A stretch of DNA of 64,000 nt from DASQPA01 sp963757335. GTDB lineage: Bacteria > Acidobacteriota > Thermoanaerobaculia > Multivoradales > UBA5704. The stretch lies in the NCBI GenBank assembly GCA_963757335.1, contig CAVWRJ010000002.1:1-64000 (forward strand), given 5' to 3'. Below, one piece after another: positions 36,451 through 46,210 of the stretch. Numbering within the stretch: position 1 is the first letter of the stretch; every line of letters begins with the position of its first letter. Under the pieces are notes generated by a model that saw nothing but the letters and a program-made list of their open reading frames with translations, was not told the DNA's origin and did no database searches. The position numbers were made by a program, and so were the translations under genes.

Positions 36451-36882
36451 ATGAAAGACAATTTCAATCGGCGCGACTTCGGCAAGCTCACCCTGGCCGC
36501 CTTCGGCGGCGTGCTCGCCGGGTCGCTGGCCGGCGAACGGCTGCTGGCGGACGACAAGAAGAAGGCCGCTCCGGCGGCGGCGTTCTCGCTCAAGGACCCG
36601 CACATCTGTTGTGGCCTCAACACCTGCAAGGGGCACGGCAAGGGCGCCAAGAACGACTGCGCCGGGATGGGCAGCTGCGCCACCGCCGAGGCGCACGGCT
36701 GCGCCGGGACCAACGCCTGCGCCGGGCAGGGCGAGTCGGGCAGCAACGCCTGCAAGGGCCAGGGGACCTGCGGCGTCCCGGTCTCGGGCGACGCCTGGAA
36801 GGCGGCGCGCGGCAACTTCGAGGCGGCGATGAAGAAGGCGGGCAAGAAGTTCAACCCAGCGCCCAAGGAGTGCGGAGCGTAG
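36451..36882 (+). CDS. Tat-exported cysteine-rich bufferin-like precursor
   Basis: 143 residues. MKDNFNRRDFGKLTLAAFGG is a twin-arginine signal (R7-R8), with cleavage likely near LADDKK. The mature part has ten Cys in short repeats: ICCGLNTCKGHGKG, NDCAGMGSCATAEAHGCAG, TNACAGQGESGSNACKGQG, TCG, and a last Cys in the C-terminal KECGA. The N-x-C-K/A-G-x-G spacing and the immediately following DUF692 and DUF2063 genes match precursors (BufA2 type) of bufferins. In these a DUF692 enzyme oxidises cysteines to bind copper. It is the substrate of the next gene, whose GTG overlaps its stop by 1 bp. No sequencing break. Confidence 0.8.
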   Translation: MKDNFNRRDFGKLTLAAFGGVLAGSLAGERLLADDKKKAAPAAAFSLKDPHICCGLNTCKGHGKGAKNDCAGMGSCATAEAHGCAGTNACAGQGESGSNACKGQGTCGVPVSGDAWKAARGNFEAAMKKAGKKFNPAPKECGA

Positions 36883-37826
36883 TGCAGCGCCGGCTCGGCC
36901 AACTTGGCCGACTTGGCCACGACAACCTGGGCCTGGGGGTCGGTCTCCGGGCCGTCCACTTCGACCACATCCTTCGGGAGCAGCCGAAGGTCGACTGGTT
37001 CGAGGTCATCAGCGAGAACTTCATGGACTCGCAGGGCCGGCCGCGCTACGTGCTCCAGCAGCTGGCCGAGCGCTACCAGGTGGTCCTCCATGGGGTCTCG
37101 CTCTCGATCGGCTCGACCGACCCCCTGAATTTCGCCTATCTCCAGAAGCTGAAGGTCCTCGCCCGGGAGGTCGGGGCGCGCTGGATCTCCGACCACCTCT
37201 GCTGGACCGGGGTGCTCGGCCGCAACAGCCACGACCTCCTGCCCCTCCCGTTCACCGAGAAGACGCTCCGCCACGTCGTCGAGCGGGTGAAGATCGTCCA
37301 GGACATCCTGGAGCGCCCCTTCGTCCTCGAAAATCCCAGCTCCTACATCACCTTCGCCCACTCGACGATGAGCGAGCACGAGTTCATCTCGCGGATGGCG
37401 GAGGAGGCCGACTGCGGGCTCCTTCTGGACGTCAACAACGTCTATGTGTCGAGCTTCAACCACGACCTCGACCCGGAGGAGTTCATCCGCGCCCTCCCCC
37501 ACGAGCGGATCGTCCAGTTCCACCTGGCCGGGCACAGCGACTACGGCACCCACCTGATCGACACCCACGACGACCACGTGACCGACCCGGTGTGGAACCT
37601 CTACCGGCTGGCCCACGAGCTGACCGGCGGAGTCTCGACCCTCCTCGAATGGGATGCCCGCATCCCCCCCTTCCCGGTGCTCCACGCCGAGGTGCTCAAA
37701 GCCAAGCGGTTCCTGGGCGAGCACCTGGAAGAGCCCGGACCGGTCGGGGAGCCTCTCCCCTCGCCTCTCCTCGCCGGCCCGGGCGTGCCCCATCCCCTCC
37801 ACCACCTCCAACCGGAGGTGGCGTGA
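36882..37826 (+). CDS. DUF692 multinuclear iron oxidase (BufB/MbnB-like)
   Basis: 314 residues from GTG 36882. TIM-barrel DUF692 protein. LGLGVGLRAVHFDHILREQP begins the fold. VDWFEVISENFM and HGVSLSIGSTDPLN follow. WISDHLCWTGVLGRNSHDLL, FVLENPSSYITFA, GLLLDVNNVYVSSFNHDLD, IVQFHLAGHSDYGTHLIDTH and LLEWDARIPPF supply the conserved His/Asp/Glu metal ligands. The family installs oxazolone- or thiooxazole-type groups on peptide cysteines. The C-terminal about 25 residues (EEPGPVGEPLPSPLLAGPGV) are Pro-rich. It overlaps the next gene by 4 bp. Confidence 0.88.
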   Translation: MQRRLGQLGRLGHDNLGLGVGLRAVHFDHILREQPKVDWFEVISENFMDSQGRPRYVLQQLAERYQVVLHGVSLSIGSTDPLNFAYLQKLKVLAREVGARWISDHLCWTGVLGRNSHDLLPLPFTEKTLRHVVERVKIVQDILERPFVLENPSSYITFAHSTMSEHEFISRMAEEADCGLLLDVNNVYVSSFNHDLDPEEFIRALPHERIVQFHLAGHSDYGTHLIDTHDDHVTDPVWNLYRLAHELTGGVSTLLEWDARIPPFPVLHAEVLKAKRFLGEHLEEPGPVGEPLPSPLLAGPGVPHPLHHLQPEVA

Positions 37827-38770
37827 GGCGAGGGCGCCCCGCCCGTCCCCCCGCCCCGCCGGCAGGCCCGGAGCTCGACGTCGTAGAGCAGTGGTTCGCG
37901 GCGGTGATCACCCACCCCGAAGGGGTCGCCGGGGGGCTCGGCTCGGAGGAGGCCCAGCGCCGGCTGGCGGTCGGCCCCGGCGAGCTGGGGACGGTCGTCA
38001 CCCCCTCCCGAAATCTCACCGCCGAGGCCCGGCTGGGGATCTACGCTCACGCCTACTACGCCCGGCTCCTCGAATGCCTGGCCGACAGCTTCCCCCTCCT
38101 CGCCCGGGCGCTCGGGCAGGAGGTCTTCGCCAGCTTCGCCTTCGAGTACCTCAAGCGCTACCCCTCGCGGAGCTACACCCTGGACCGCCTGGGCGAGGAC
38201 TTTCCGCGCTTTTTAGACGAGACCCGCCCCGACCGCGACGCCCTCGACCCGGCGTCCGGGCCTGACGAATCGCCCGGCACCGCCTCCTGGCCCGATTTCC
38301 TCATCGACCTCGCCCGCCTCGAGTGGGCGATCGCCCGGGTCTTCGACGGTCCCGGCGTCGAGGGCCAGACCCTCCTCCGGCCGGAGGACCTGGAAGCCCT
38401 CGGGCCGGAGCGCTTCGCCGCGGCCCGGCTGCTGCCGGTCCCCTGCCTCCGCCTGCTGGACTTCCGCTACCCGGTCAACGCCTACTACACGGCGGCGCGG
38501 CAGGCTTCCGAAGCCGCAGAGGTCGCGCCGCCCGAGCCCGCCCCCGAGCAGGTGGCCTTGAGCCGCACCGACTTCGTCGTCCACCGCTACTCCTTGACCC
38601 GCACCCAGCACACCCTCCTCCAGGCGCTCGTCGGTGGAGCCCGGGTGGCGGAGGCGATCGCCGCGGCGGCGGAGAGCGCCGAATCTGCGGAGGAAGAGCT
38701 CGCCGGCGAGATCCGCCAAGCCTTCCAGCTCTTCGCCGCGCAGGGTTTTTTCCAGGCGATCCGCCCGTAG
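37823..38770 (+). CDS. DUF2063 partner of the DUF692 enzyme (BufC-like)
   Basis: 315 residues from GTG 37823. The DUF2063 N-terminal domain shows RLGIYAHAYYARLLECLADS then FPLLARALGQEVFASFAFEY LKRYPSRSYTLDRLG. WPDFLIDLARLEWAIARVFD lies mid-protein. VALSRTDFVVHRYSLTRTQH TLLQALVGG and a short helical end follow. DUF2063 proteins deliver the precursor peptide to DUF692 enzymes. It is the third gene of the operon, followed 3 bp later by repeat array B. Confidence 0.85.
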   Translation: MRRGRPARPPAPPAGPELDVVEQWFAAVITHPEGVAGGLGSEEAQRRLAVGPGELGTVVTPSRNLTAEARLGIYAHAYYARLLECLADSFPLLARALGQEVFASFAFEYLKRYPSRSYTLDRLGEDFPRFLDETRPDRDALDPASGPDESPGTASWPDFLIDLARLEWAIARVFDGPGVEGQTLLRPEDLEALGPERFAAARLLPVPCLRLLDFRYPVNAYYTAARQASEAAEVAPPEPAPEQVALSRTDFVVHRYSLTRTQHTLLQALVGGARVAEAIAAAAESAESAEEELAGEIRQAFQLFAAQGFFQAIRP

Positions 38771-38772
38771 GG

Positions 38773-39060
38773 GGTCGTCGCCAGACTACCTGCGATCGTC
38801 GCCAGACTGCTCGCGGTCATCGCCAGACTGCTCGCGGTCGTCGCCAGCCTACCTAGCGGTCGTCGCCAGACTGCCCGCGGTCGTCGCCAGACTGCCCGCG
38901 GTCATCGCCAGACTACTCGCGGTCATCGCCAGCCTAGCTGGCAGTCGTCGCCAGCCTACCCGCGGTCGTCGCCAGACTGCTCGCGGTCATCGCCAGACTG
39001 CTCGCGGTCGTCGCCAGCAGGCCGGCGGTCATCGCCAGACTGCCCGCGGTCATCGCCAGG
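38773..39060 (+). repeat. tandem array B of 21-bp units (GGTCRTCGCCAGACTGCYCGC)
   Basis: About 14 units of 21 bp, two of 22 bp (units 4 and 8). Consensus GGTCGTCGCCAGACTGCTCG plus C, with A/G at position 5 and C/T at position 18. It starts 3 bp after the bufC-like stop and ends 24 bp before the nudC stop, filling the gap between these convergent genes. The unit is unrelated in sequence to arrays A, C and D but has the same period and copy number. Confidence 0.9.
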
Positions 39061-39083
39061 AAGGTCTGCGCGGCTCTCGGGCG

Positions 39084-39989
39084 CTACTCCCCCGCCAGCC
39101 AGTCCTCGATCAGCCGCCGGGCGATCGAGGCTGGATTGGGGAGCCGGATGGGGCGGGTTTCGGGGTCGGCGAGCTCGTCTCGATGAAACCAGCGGGCGTC
39201 GGCGAGCTCCTCGTCGTGACGGTGGATCTCGGTCGTCACCGCCTGGGCCAGGAAGCCGAGCATGATCGAGGCCGGGAAGGGCCAGGGCTGGGAGGAGTGG
39301 TAGTCGACCGGCCCGACCTCGATCCCCGCCTCCTCCCGGACCTCCCGCGCCACCGCCTCCTCGAGGCTCTCCCCCGGCTCGACGAAGCCCGCGAGGGTCG
39401 AGTACACCCCCTCCGGCCAGGCGTTCTGGTGCCCGAGGAGGCAGCGGTCGCCGTCGGTGACGAGCATGATGACCGCCGGATCGGTGCGCGGGAAGTGATC
39501 GGCCCCGCAGCGCGGGCAGTGCCGCACGTGCCCGCCCTGCCGGCTGACGGTCGCGTTGCCGCAGACGGCGCAAAAGCCGTGCCGCGAGTGCCAGTAGAGG
39601 AGGCCGCGGGCGTAGGCGAGGAGGGCCGCGTCGTCGCGGTCGAGCACCGCGCCGATCGTCCGCAGCTCGGCGAGCTGGCCCAGGGCGCCCAGCTCGTCCT
39701 CGTCGCGGTCGGAGAGGTCGAGCGCGAAATGGGCGATCCCCTGGACGATGCCGAGGAGGGGGGCCGCCTCGGGGTCCTCCGGCAGCCAGGAGGTCGCCGC
39801 CGCCTGCGCCCCGGAGAGGGCGACCGCCCGCGCCTCCTCCCCCGTGAAGCGGACGAGGCTCCGGCCGCGGTGGACGGGGACGATGCGGCTCGCCGGATCG
39901 GCGAGGGCCCGGGCCAGCCCCTCGGGATCGCGGCGGAGATGGGCGGCGCGGTCGAGACGGCTGCCGGCGAAGACGTTGGGGGCGCGCAC
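39084..39989 (-). CDS. nudC: NAD+ diphosphatase, NudC-type Nudix hydrolase
   Basis: 301 residues from GTG 39989 (VRAPNVFAGSRLDRAAHLRR). It cleaves NADH/NAD+ to NMN and AMP and can decap NAD-RNA. The zinc ribbon is GFCAVCGNATVSRQGGHVRH CPRCG. The Nudix box is GFVEPGESLEEAVAREVREE AGIEV. The NudC-specific SQPWPFPASIMLGF follows, which fixes the subfamily. A longer in-frame start exists upstream but adds only unrelated residues. Confidence 0.92.
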   Translation of the reverse strand: MRAPNVFAGSRLDRAAHLRRDPEGLARALADPASRIVPVHRGRSLVRFTGEEARAVALSGAQAAATSWLPEDPEAAPLLGIVQGIAHFALDLSDRDEDELGALGQLAELRTIGAVLDRDDAALLAYARGLLYWHSRHGFCAVCGNATVSRQGGHVRHCPRCGADHFPRTDPAVIMLVTDGDRCLLGHQNAWPEGVYSTLAGFVEPGESLEEAVAREVREEAGIEVGPVDYHSSQPWPFPASIMLGFLAQAVTTEIHRHDEELADARWFHRDELADPETRPIRLPNPASIARRLIEDWLAGE

Positions 39990-40074
39990 GGGCCCTAGTG
40001 TAGTGCGTCTCAAAGAAGATGAAATGGCGGAGCGGGCGAGCCGCACCCCGCTCCGCCAGTTGCAACGGCTCTGG

Positions 40075-40603
40075 CTAGGCGGCCCTCAGATGCCGGCGAA
40101 CGCCGACCGCGAGCGCCAGGATTGCAACACCGTGCCGACGGCAGCGGCGAGGCGGAATCCGTCCAGTTCCAGGTTGCACCAGAAGGAGCCCGAGCGCCAG
40201 GGCATCGACGGCCAGACCGAGCAGAGTCAGGCTGACATAGCTGACGAGCGTCTCCGGTGTACGCTTCCTTCCGCACCTGGGCTGGTCTCCAGCCAGACCA
40301 GGTTTTGGCCTTGGGTAGGTCTCTCGGCCGGAAAAGGGCGGTGAGAGCGAGGGCCAGGCCGGCGAAGACGACGGCGACGAGCATCAGCGTGATGGCGAAC
40401 CCGAGGTTCTGCAGAGTGCCGCGGAAACCCAGCATCGACGCGCTGGACCTGGCGCCGACGACACCGGCCAGGCTCCAGATCCGGACCATCGACTTCGGCA
40501 TGCCGGCGGCGGCGACCGTGCCGCTCGCACCGCGCTCACAGCCATTGGCAGTCAGCCCGTTGCGCGGCGGATTGACCGGGGGTTCCGCATACACCATGGG
40601 CAT
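40075..40603 (-). CDS. small membrane protein, frameshifted
   Basis: The N-terminal part (MPMVYAEPPVNPPRNGLTAN...) has an amphipathic segment and one clear TM helix (LGFAITLMLVAVVFAGLALA). The frame is lost near 40260 and resumes as TPETLVSYVSLTLLGLAVDA LALGLLLVQPG, a second TM helix, then HGVAILALAVGVRRHLRAA to a stop at 40075. About 175 residues if repaired. I do not recognise the family. The start may be off by one base. Confidence 0.45.
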
Positions 40604-40689
40604 ATCTCTCTCCTCCTCTTAATGAAACTGCCTGGGCTCCAGCACCATATGGCGGCCGCGTCATCCCCAAGCGTTACATGCATCTCCTT

Positions 40690-43600
40690 CTATTTCTTCG
40701 ACTTGGGATCGCCCACGAGCACGAAGGGCGCCCAGTTGAAGGGGTGGGCGTAGGCTCCGGTCCGCAGGCAGGTCGAGCTTCGCCGGCCGAGCGCCTCCCC
40801 TTTGTCGACCTCTCCTTCAGCCGCCGGTAGAAGTCGGGCATGATCTCGGTGCCGAGTCCTCCGAGACCGGCCAGAGGCTGACGACGAGGCTGGGGGTACC
40901 GGCATAGAAGAAGGCCCGCGCCAGCCCGACGAGCCCCTCGCCCGGTCACCCGTTTTCCGGCACCCGTATCGCACGCCGAGAGGACGACCAGGTCGGCGTC
41001 GAGCTTGAGGTTGAAGACTTCGTCGACCCGCAGAACCGGCCGTCGTCCCCGTCCAGATCCCGGGGGTCAGGACGAGCCCCGAGAGCGCAGGGTTTGCTCG
41101 TCGAAAACGCCATGGATGGCAAAGTGGACCCGGCGCGCCACGGCAGAGCAGCGGGTTGCGGAGGACGTTTCGCCTTGCTCGCCTCGTCGTCCAGGTAGAG
41201 CTTGACCGCGGAGGCTCGGGTAGAGATCCGCGATCCCTCGACCTCCTCCCTCGACTGGGGAACGCGCCAGGGCGGTGCGCGGGGCGGCGAAGGCCAGGAA
41301 GGCCGGACCCGTGGAGCGCGGGGCGCCGGGCGAGCGTGCGGAGCCCCCGGAGCACGCTCGCCGAAGGCACGTAGGAAATGGTGTGGCGACGAGAAGGTAC
41401 GGCAGCTCGGGCAGCTGATCGAACAGGGGCGGTCGGAGCGAGCGGCGCTCGGATCGGTGAGCAGAGCTTCGAACGGGAGGAGATGCAGCGGGCCGTCCGG
41501 CACGACCAGGAGGTCGTGCTTGCGTTCCAGGATCTTGCTGGCCGGTTGGATCAGGACCTGATGGAGGTAGGCAGCCTCTTTGACGAAGGTACCGAGTTGG
41601 AGAGTTGCTCGGCGTCGCGATCGCCGCGCGCAGGCGGCCCACCGAGTCTTCGATCTCGGCGGCGGGAGGCAGCCGATAGCTGCTCACCCCCTCCCGGGTG
41701 ACGACGAAGAGGAAGGACGCCCGGTTGCCGAGGACATATTCGAGGAGAGCCGTCCGCTCGTCTCGATCCCGTTCGATCCCCGCCGCATCGAGCGGGACCG
41801 GATAGCGCACCTCGGCGTAGCGTGGATCTTGGCGTCTGGATCCTCCCGCGCGAGCGACTCCTGCCGGTGCTCGATGTCGAGGAGCTTGCGGTCGAGCCGT
41901 CGGCTTCGAGCGCGGCGGTCAACGGGCCGACGCGAGCTGGGACCTGGGTCTTGTAGAGGTCCCGTTCGAGCTCGGTCTCCTGCTTCTGGAGCTCTGCCGA
42001 CATCCCGCTGTTGACGTCGATCCGGACCTCGGAGAGGAGATCGAGGAGCGCCCGCGCCCGCGCCTTCTCGCTGGCCTGGAGCGCCTTCTCTCCATAGTGG
42101 GCCCGGGGTAGCCTCTGCGCAAGCTGCACGAGAAGGTCGACGTAGAACTCGTAGTAAGTCGCGGAGGGTGGAGAAGAAACGAGATGCGCGTCTGGTCGCG
42201 CAGGAAGCGGCTGCGCGCCTTTTCCAGCTCGAAGAGGATCGGCTCGATCGCCGCTCTGCCTCCTCTAGATCGCCGCGGTCGCGATCCAGCCATGGCGAGT
42301 TGCAGCTCGCAGGCCGCCTCGGAGCGCCGGCGTTGAGTCTGCCGGGCGAGCTCCAGGGCCGCTCGAAGTACTCGCCAGCCCGGCTTGAGAGGTCACCCTG
42401 GGCGTGATAGGCACCCCCATCTCGAGCAGCGTCCTCGCCATCTTCCTGCTATCTTCCACTTCCGGTGTGGATCTCCAGCGCGGGAGCGAGGAAGCCCAGC
42501 GCTTCGGCTGGCTGCTGGAGCTTGAGGTCAGGTCGGCCTTGCCCATGCTGTGGAGGGCGAGGCCCTCTTGCTATTCGAGCGCCGGACCTGTGGCTGAGTT
42601 GCAGCGCTCTTTATACTTGGCCCGGGCCGGACCCGGACCCTCCAACGAAAGCAGGACGGAGCCGAGGTTGACCAGGGCATTGATGCGATAGCTCTCTGTG
42701 GGCGGTGTACCCGTGGGCAGCAGATCGAAGAGCCGCGGCATAGCTGGTGCGCGCCTTGTCGAGGTCCCCCAGCTCGATGTAGAGCGAGCCCAGGTTATGG
42801 TAGAACTGGCCCTGCGACGCCGGATCTCCCCTCGCTCGTCTTGATCGCTTCGTCGTAGAGGTGAGAGCGCTCGCTGGAGCTCGCCCCGCCGGTGGTAGAC
42901 CGTCGCCAGGTTGCCGGTGGCCAGGCTCTCCTGCTGGAGATCCCCGATTTGCCGGCTCAGTTGGCGCGCCCGCTGGTAGTAGCCCTCGGCCGCATCGAGA
43001 TTCCACTGCGCTCGATGGAGAATTCCCAGCCCCAAGAGCGTTCTCGCCTCGCCGGCCACATCTCCGGCGGCTCGCCGTAGCCGGAGAGCGGTGTCCAGCC
43101 AGCGCTGGGCCTGCCCGTAGTCGAGAGGTGAATTTCCAGAGTAGAGGAAGCCGAGATTCGAAGCCGTCTCCGCCTGCGCCGCGACATCCCCGATCTGCCG
43201 CCAGAGCTCGAAGGCCTGCAAGCTGGAGGCGAGGGCCGGTTTCGGAAGCGCCAGGTTGTTCTCGGCGTTGGCCAGGGGATCGAGAGCGGCGGCGGCACCC
43301 CGGAGATACCCCCGCAAGGCGGTCGCATGGATCTCGGAAAGCTCGTCGGCGGCCTCCTTGGCCCTCCCCTGATCGATCTTGACCGAGCAGATCTCGATCC
43401 GGGCGTCGGTCTCCCCCTCGAAGTCTCCCGCCTGGTGGTACAGCCGGCGCGCCTCTTCGAGCCTCTTCTGCGCCCGGCGTTTAGAATCCGGGACGGCAAT
43501 GCTCAGGGTGGCCAATCCCTCCGCCATCGCCCTCAGAGCGGCCACCCGCGGCCGATCGGCCGGCATCGCGGGCCGCAGAGCCTCGATCGCGAGCTCATAA

Positions 43601-44037
43601 GCGCCCCGCCCACCGGCGGCTGGAGTGGCGACGAGGATCAGCCGATAGCGTCCCGCCCTCCCGGTCACCAGGGAGAGGAGCTTGACCGTCCGCCGGACCG
43701 AGCGGCCCGCCACGGCGAGCGGCTCCCCGGTGGGTCCGGCGAGGGTCGCACCGATCTTCAAGCCTCTCTGCCTGAGGGCCAGGCGGAGGTACTGGCCGGC
43801 CGCGAGATCGAGGTCGTAGGCGCGGCTCTCGCCCGCCGCGATCGGTCCTGCCGCCGGCCGGCCGGCGGCGAGGAGCGGCGCCTTAGGGAGCGCTCGAACC
43901 GGGGCCGGGCGCGGAACCGGCGACCGGCCGCAGCCGGACGTGCCCCAGGCGAGGGCGAGCCCGAGGAGCACGGCGGCTCTGGCGGGGCGGAGACGGCAGA
44001 AGCGCTGGCGGCGTACCTGGATGACCGGCTCCCTCAA
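40690..44037 (-). pseudogene. CHAT-domain protease with TPRs, heavily frameshifted
   Basis: A lipoprotein-like N-terminus (VLLGLALAWGTSGCGRSPVP) is followed by a beta domain (ESRAYDLDLAAGQYLRLALR) and TPRs (AETASNLGFLYSGNSPLDYG, ARTLLGLGILHRAQWNLDAA, FYHNLGSLYIELGDLDKART). After 42870 the frame changes at least eight times. Recognisable CHAT pieces remain: SFLFVVTREGVSSYRLP near 41700, PDGPLHLLPFEAL near 41490, VHFAIHGVFDEQTL near 41100 (the catalytic His region), and the terminal WAPFVLVGDPKSKK at 40690. Full length would be about 1115 residues. It is divergent from an ECF sigma factor. As sequenced it cannot be made. Confidence 0.75.
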
Positions 44038-44187
44038 CTCGGCTGGACAGCGCCGATTCTAACGCCACCGCCCGGAGGCCGCACGGAAGTGCCGCCGGTT
44101 CAAGATTTTGTGACAACATAGCCGAAAACGCTGCCTGGACTTAAAATCGGCGCCGGTCCGGCAGCATCCCGGGTCGAGAGGAGCGCT

Positions 44188-44754
44188 ATGCAGGGGGAAG
44201 ACGCCGAGCTCGTGAAGCGTTATCTCCGAGGGGAGAAGCAGGCGGTGGCCACCGTCGACAGCTGGATCGCGCATGCCGCCTACCCCTACAAGCGGCGGCT
44301 GGCCCACCGCTGGGACGACGTCCTCCAGGACATCCGGCTGGAGGTCACCAAGCTCCTCAAGCAGGACAAGTTCCGTGGCGAGTCGAGCTTAAAGACCTAC
44401 CTCTGGCGAGTGGTCAGCCATACCTGCCTCGACCAGATCAACGCCGACAGCCGGGTGAAGCGGACCGAGATCGACGCCGGGAAGGACCCCGAAGAACGGT
44501 CGTTCTCCGTCGCTTCCCCCGACAACGAGAGCCCGGATGCGCGCTTGGAGGTCAAGGACCTCCTCTTGCGGGTGCTCGACCGGGTCCCCGCGGACTGCCG
44601 GGAGCTCTGGCGGATGATCCACGCCGGTTTGAGCTACCGCGAGATGAGCACCCGGCTGGGAGTGGCGGAGGGGACGCTCCGGGTCCGGGTCCTCCGCTGC
44701 CGGGAAAGAGCGGTGGCGGTGCGTGCCGAGCTCCTGCGCGGCGCGGCCGTGTAA
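44188..44754 (+). CDS. ECF-type RNA polymerase sigma factor
   Basis: 188 residues. Region 2 spans about 20-90 (HRWDDVLQDIRLEVTKLLKQ, then FRGESSLKTYLWRVVSHTCL DQIN). Region 4 spans about 120-175 (LLLRVLDRVPADCRELWRMI then LSYREMSTRLGVAEGTLRVR VLRCRERA, a helix-turn-helix). A zinc-finger gene follows 48 bp downstream and is the probable anti-sigma. It is divergent from the CHAT-TPR gene. Sigma/zf-HC2/CHAT neighbourhoods are common in related genomes, so these three may form one regulon. Confidence 0.88.
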   Translation: MQGEDAELVKRYLRGEKQAVATVDSWIAHAAYPYKRRLAHRWDDVLQDIRLEVTKLLKQDKFRGESSLKTYLWRVVSHTCLDQINADSRVKRTEIDAGKDPEERSFSVASPDNESPDARLEVKDLLLRVLDRVPADCRELWRMIHAGLSYREMSTRLGVAEGTLRVRVLRCRERAVAVRAELLRGAAV

Positions 44755-44802
44755 CGTCGGCGCCGCACCGGCGCCTATCATGGCGGGAGGAGCATAAGAC
44801 GA

Positions 44803-45746
44803 ATGACCTGTCAAGAGGCGGCCCTACAACTACCCTGGTTGCTCAACGGCTCTCTCGAGCCCGCCGAGCGGCGAGAGGTGAAAGACCATCTGGCGAGTTG
44901 CGCCTCCTGCCGCGAGGCCCTGGCGGATACCCGCCTCGCCTGGAAGATCTACGCTCAGCACATCCCGACCGCGGCGCTGGTGGCGTATGCAGAAGACGAG
45001 CGGCCCGAGGGGGGCGACCAGACCGACCAGATCGACCCGGCCCTCCTCGAACGCCATCTCGCCGACTGCCCGCAGTGCGCGGCCGAGCTCGAAATGGTCC
45101 GGGCGAGCCGCCTCCTCGTCGACCACGGCGAGGTGCGGCGCATAGATGATCGCCTCGTGGGGCGCCAGGCTGCACCCGCCCAGAGGGGCCGCGAGCGGGG
45201 CTGGCGGGCGGCGGCGCTCGCCGCTTGCTTGACCGGCCTGGTCGCGATCGGCGGCTGGGTGGGGACCGTCCAGCAGCTGCACCGGGTGGAGACGGACGCG
45301 GAGCCGCAGGTCCCCCGCGGACCTCAGGGCCCGGCCGCCGCGGCTGGCTCTGCCATCGCGTTCAATTCCCGCTCGCCGAAATCTCCGCCACGGTCACCCG
45401 CGATGCCAAGGCCCCGGCGCCGCCCACCTTCCAGGCGGGCTCCGGACACGCCAGGCTCCTGCTCAATCCACGCCCCACCGACACTTACCGGGAGCACGCC
45501 GCCGAGGTCCTCGACTCCGGCGGGAAGGTCATCGCGGCCAGCGACCACCTCGAGCTCAAGACCGGCAACTCCTATTCGGTCGACATCGATACGGACCGCC
45601 TGCCGCCCGGGACCTACACGGTCCAGGTCTACGGCACCGACGGCGCCGCCCGCAGGCCGCTCGACAGTTTTCCCTTCAAGATCAAATGGATACCGGTAGC
45701 TGGATACCGCCGGCCTGCCGCCTCCGTGGCACGGCCCTTGCCTTAA
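44803..45746 (+). CDS. zf-HC2 anti-sigma-like membrane protein, frameshifted
   Basis: Zinc-finger start MTCQEAALQLPWLLNGSLEP followed by HLASCASCREAL (HxxxCxxC). A second HLADCPQCAAELEM zinc motif lies at about 85-92. A TM segment (AALAACLTGLVAIGGWVGTV) follows. The frame breaks near 45360 and resumes as FPLAEISATVTRDAKAPAPP, then an exported beta domain (LELKTGNSYSVDIDTDRLPP GTYTVQVYGTDG) to 45746. Likely the membrane anti-sigma for the upstream ECF factor, with an extracytoplasmic sensor domain. Confidence 0.75.
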
Positions 45747-45800
45747 TCCTGGGGTGGGGGGAGCCGCTGGCGGCACCCCTCGTCTCAAGGGAGGGCCGGT

Positions 45801-46193
45801 ATGAGCTACAACTCGGTGAATCTGCCAGAACCGGCAAGACGGCGCTTTGCGGAAGCCTGGCGCCACCTCCAGGCCGAGTTCGTCGACCGGCCGGAAGCCG
45901 CGATCACGGAGGCCAGCCGCCTGGCGAGCGAGCTGATGCAGGCTGCCCGCACTGCTGCCCGCACCGCTGCCGACACCGCTCCCGGCAATCCACGGATGAT
46001 CGAGAGGGTCGAGAGCTACCGCGCGGCCGGCGCCATCGCGGAGATCAACGAGCGCGGCGAAGCCACGATCGAGGAGCTGCGGGAGGCCATGATGCACTAC
46101 CGCTCGCTGTTCGGAGAGCTCCTGGCCGACCGGGCAGCCGCACCCGAGGGTAGAGGCGTTCGCCAGGTCGCCGTCCCCGCCGGCACGCGGTGA
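45801..46193 (+). CDS. small helical stress-type protein, unknown function
   Basis: 130 residues with GGAGGG before ATG 45801. The pattern FVDRPEAAITEASRLASELM, then VESYRAAGAIAEINERGEAT IEELREAMMHYRSLFGELL recurs in small uncharacterised proteins of several phyla (FVDxPxxAxxEAxxL...MxxYRxLFxELL). All-helical and without a signal. A short AARTAARTAADTA repeat sits in the middle. It may belong with the preceding sigma/anti-sigma unit, 54 bp away. Function unknown. Confidence 0.6.
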   Translation: MSYNSVNLPEPARRRFAEAWRHLQAEFVDRPEAAITEASRLASELMQAARTAARTAADTAPGNPRMIERVESYRAAGAIAEINERGEATIEELREAMMHYRSLFGELLADRAAAPEGRGVRQVAVPAGTR

Positions 46194-46210
46194 GGCGAGC
46201 CGATCCCGCC

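Noticed and set aside
38773..39060. CRISPR array
   Set aside because: Units are contiguous, with no unique spacers and no cas genes nearby.
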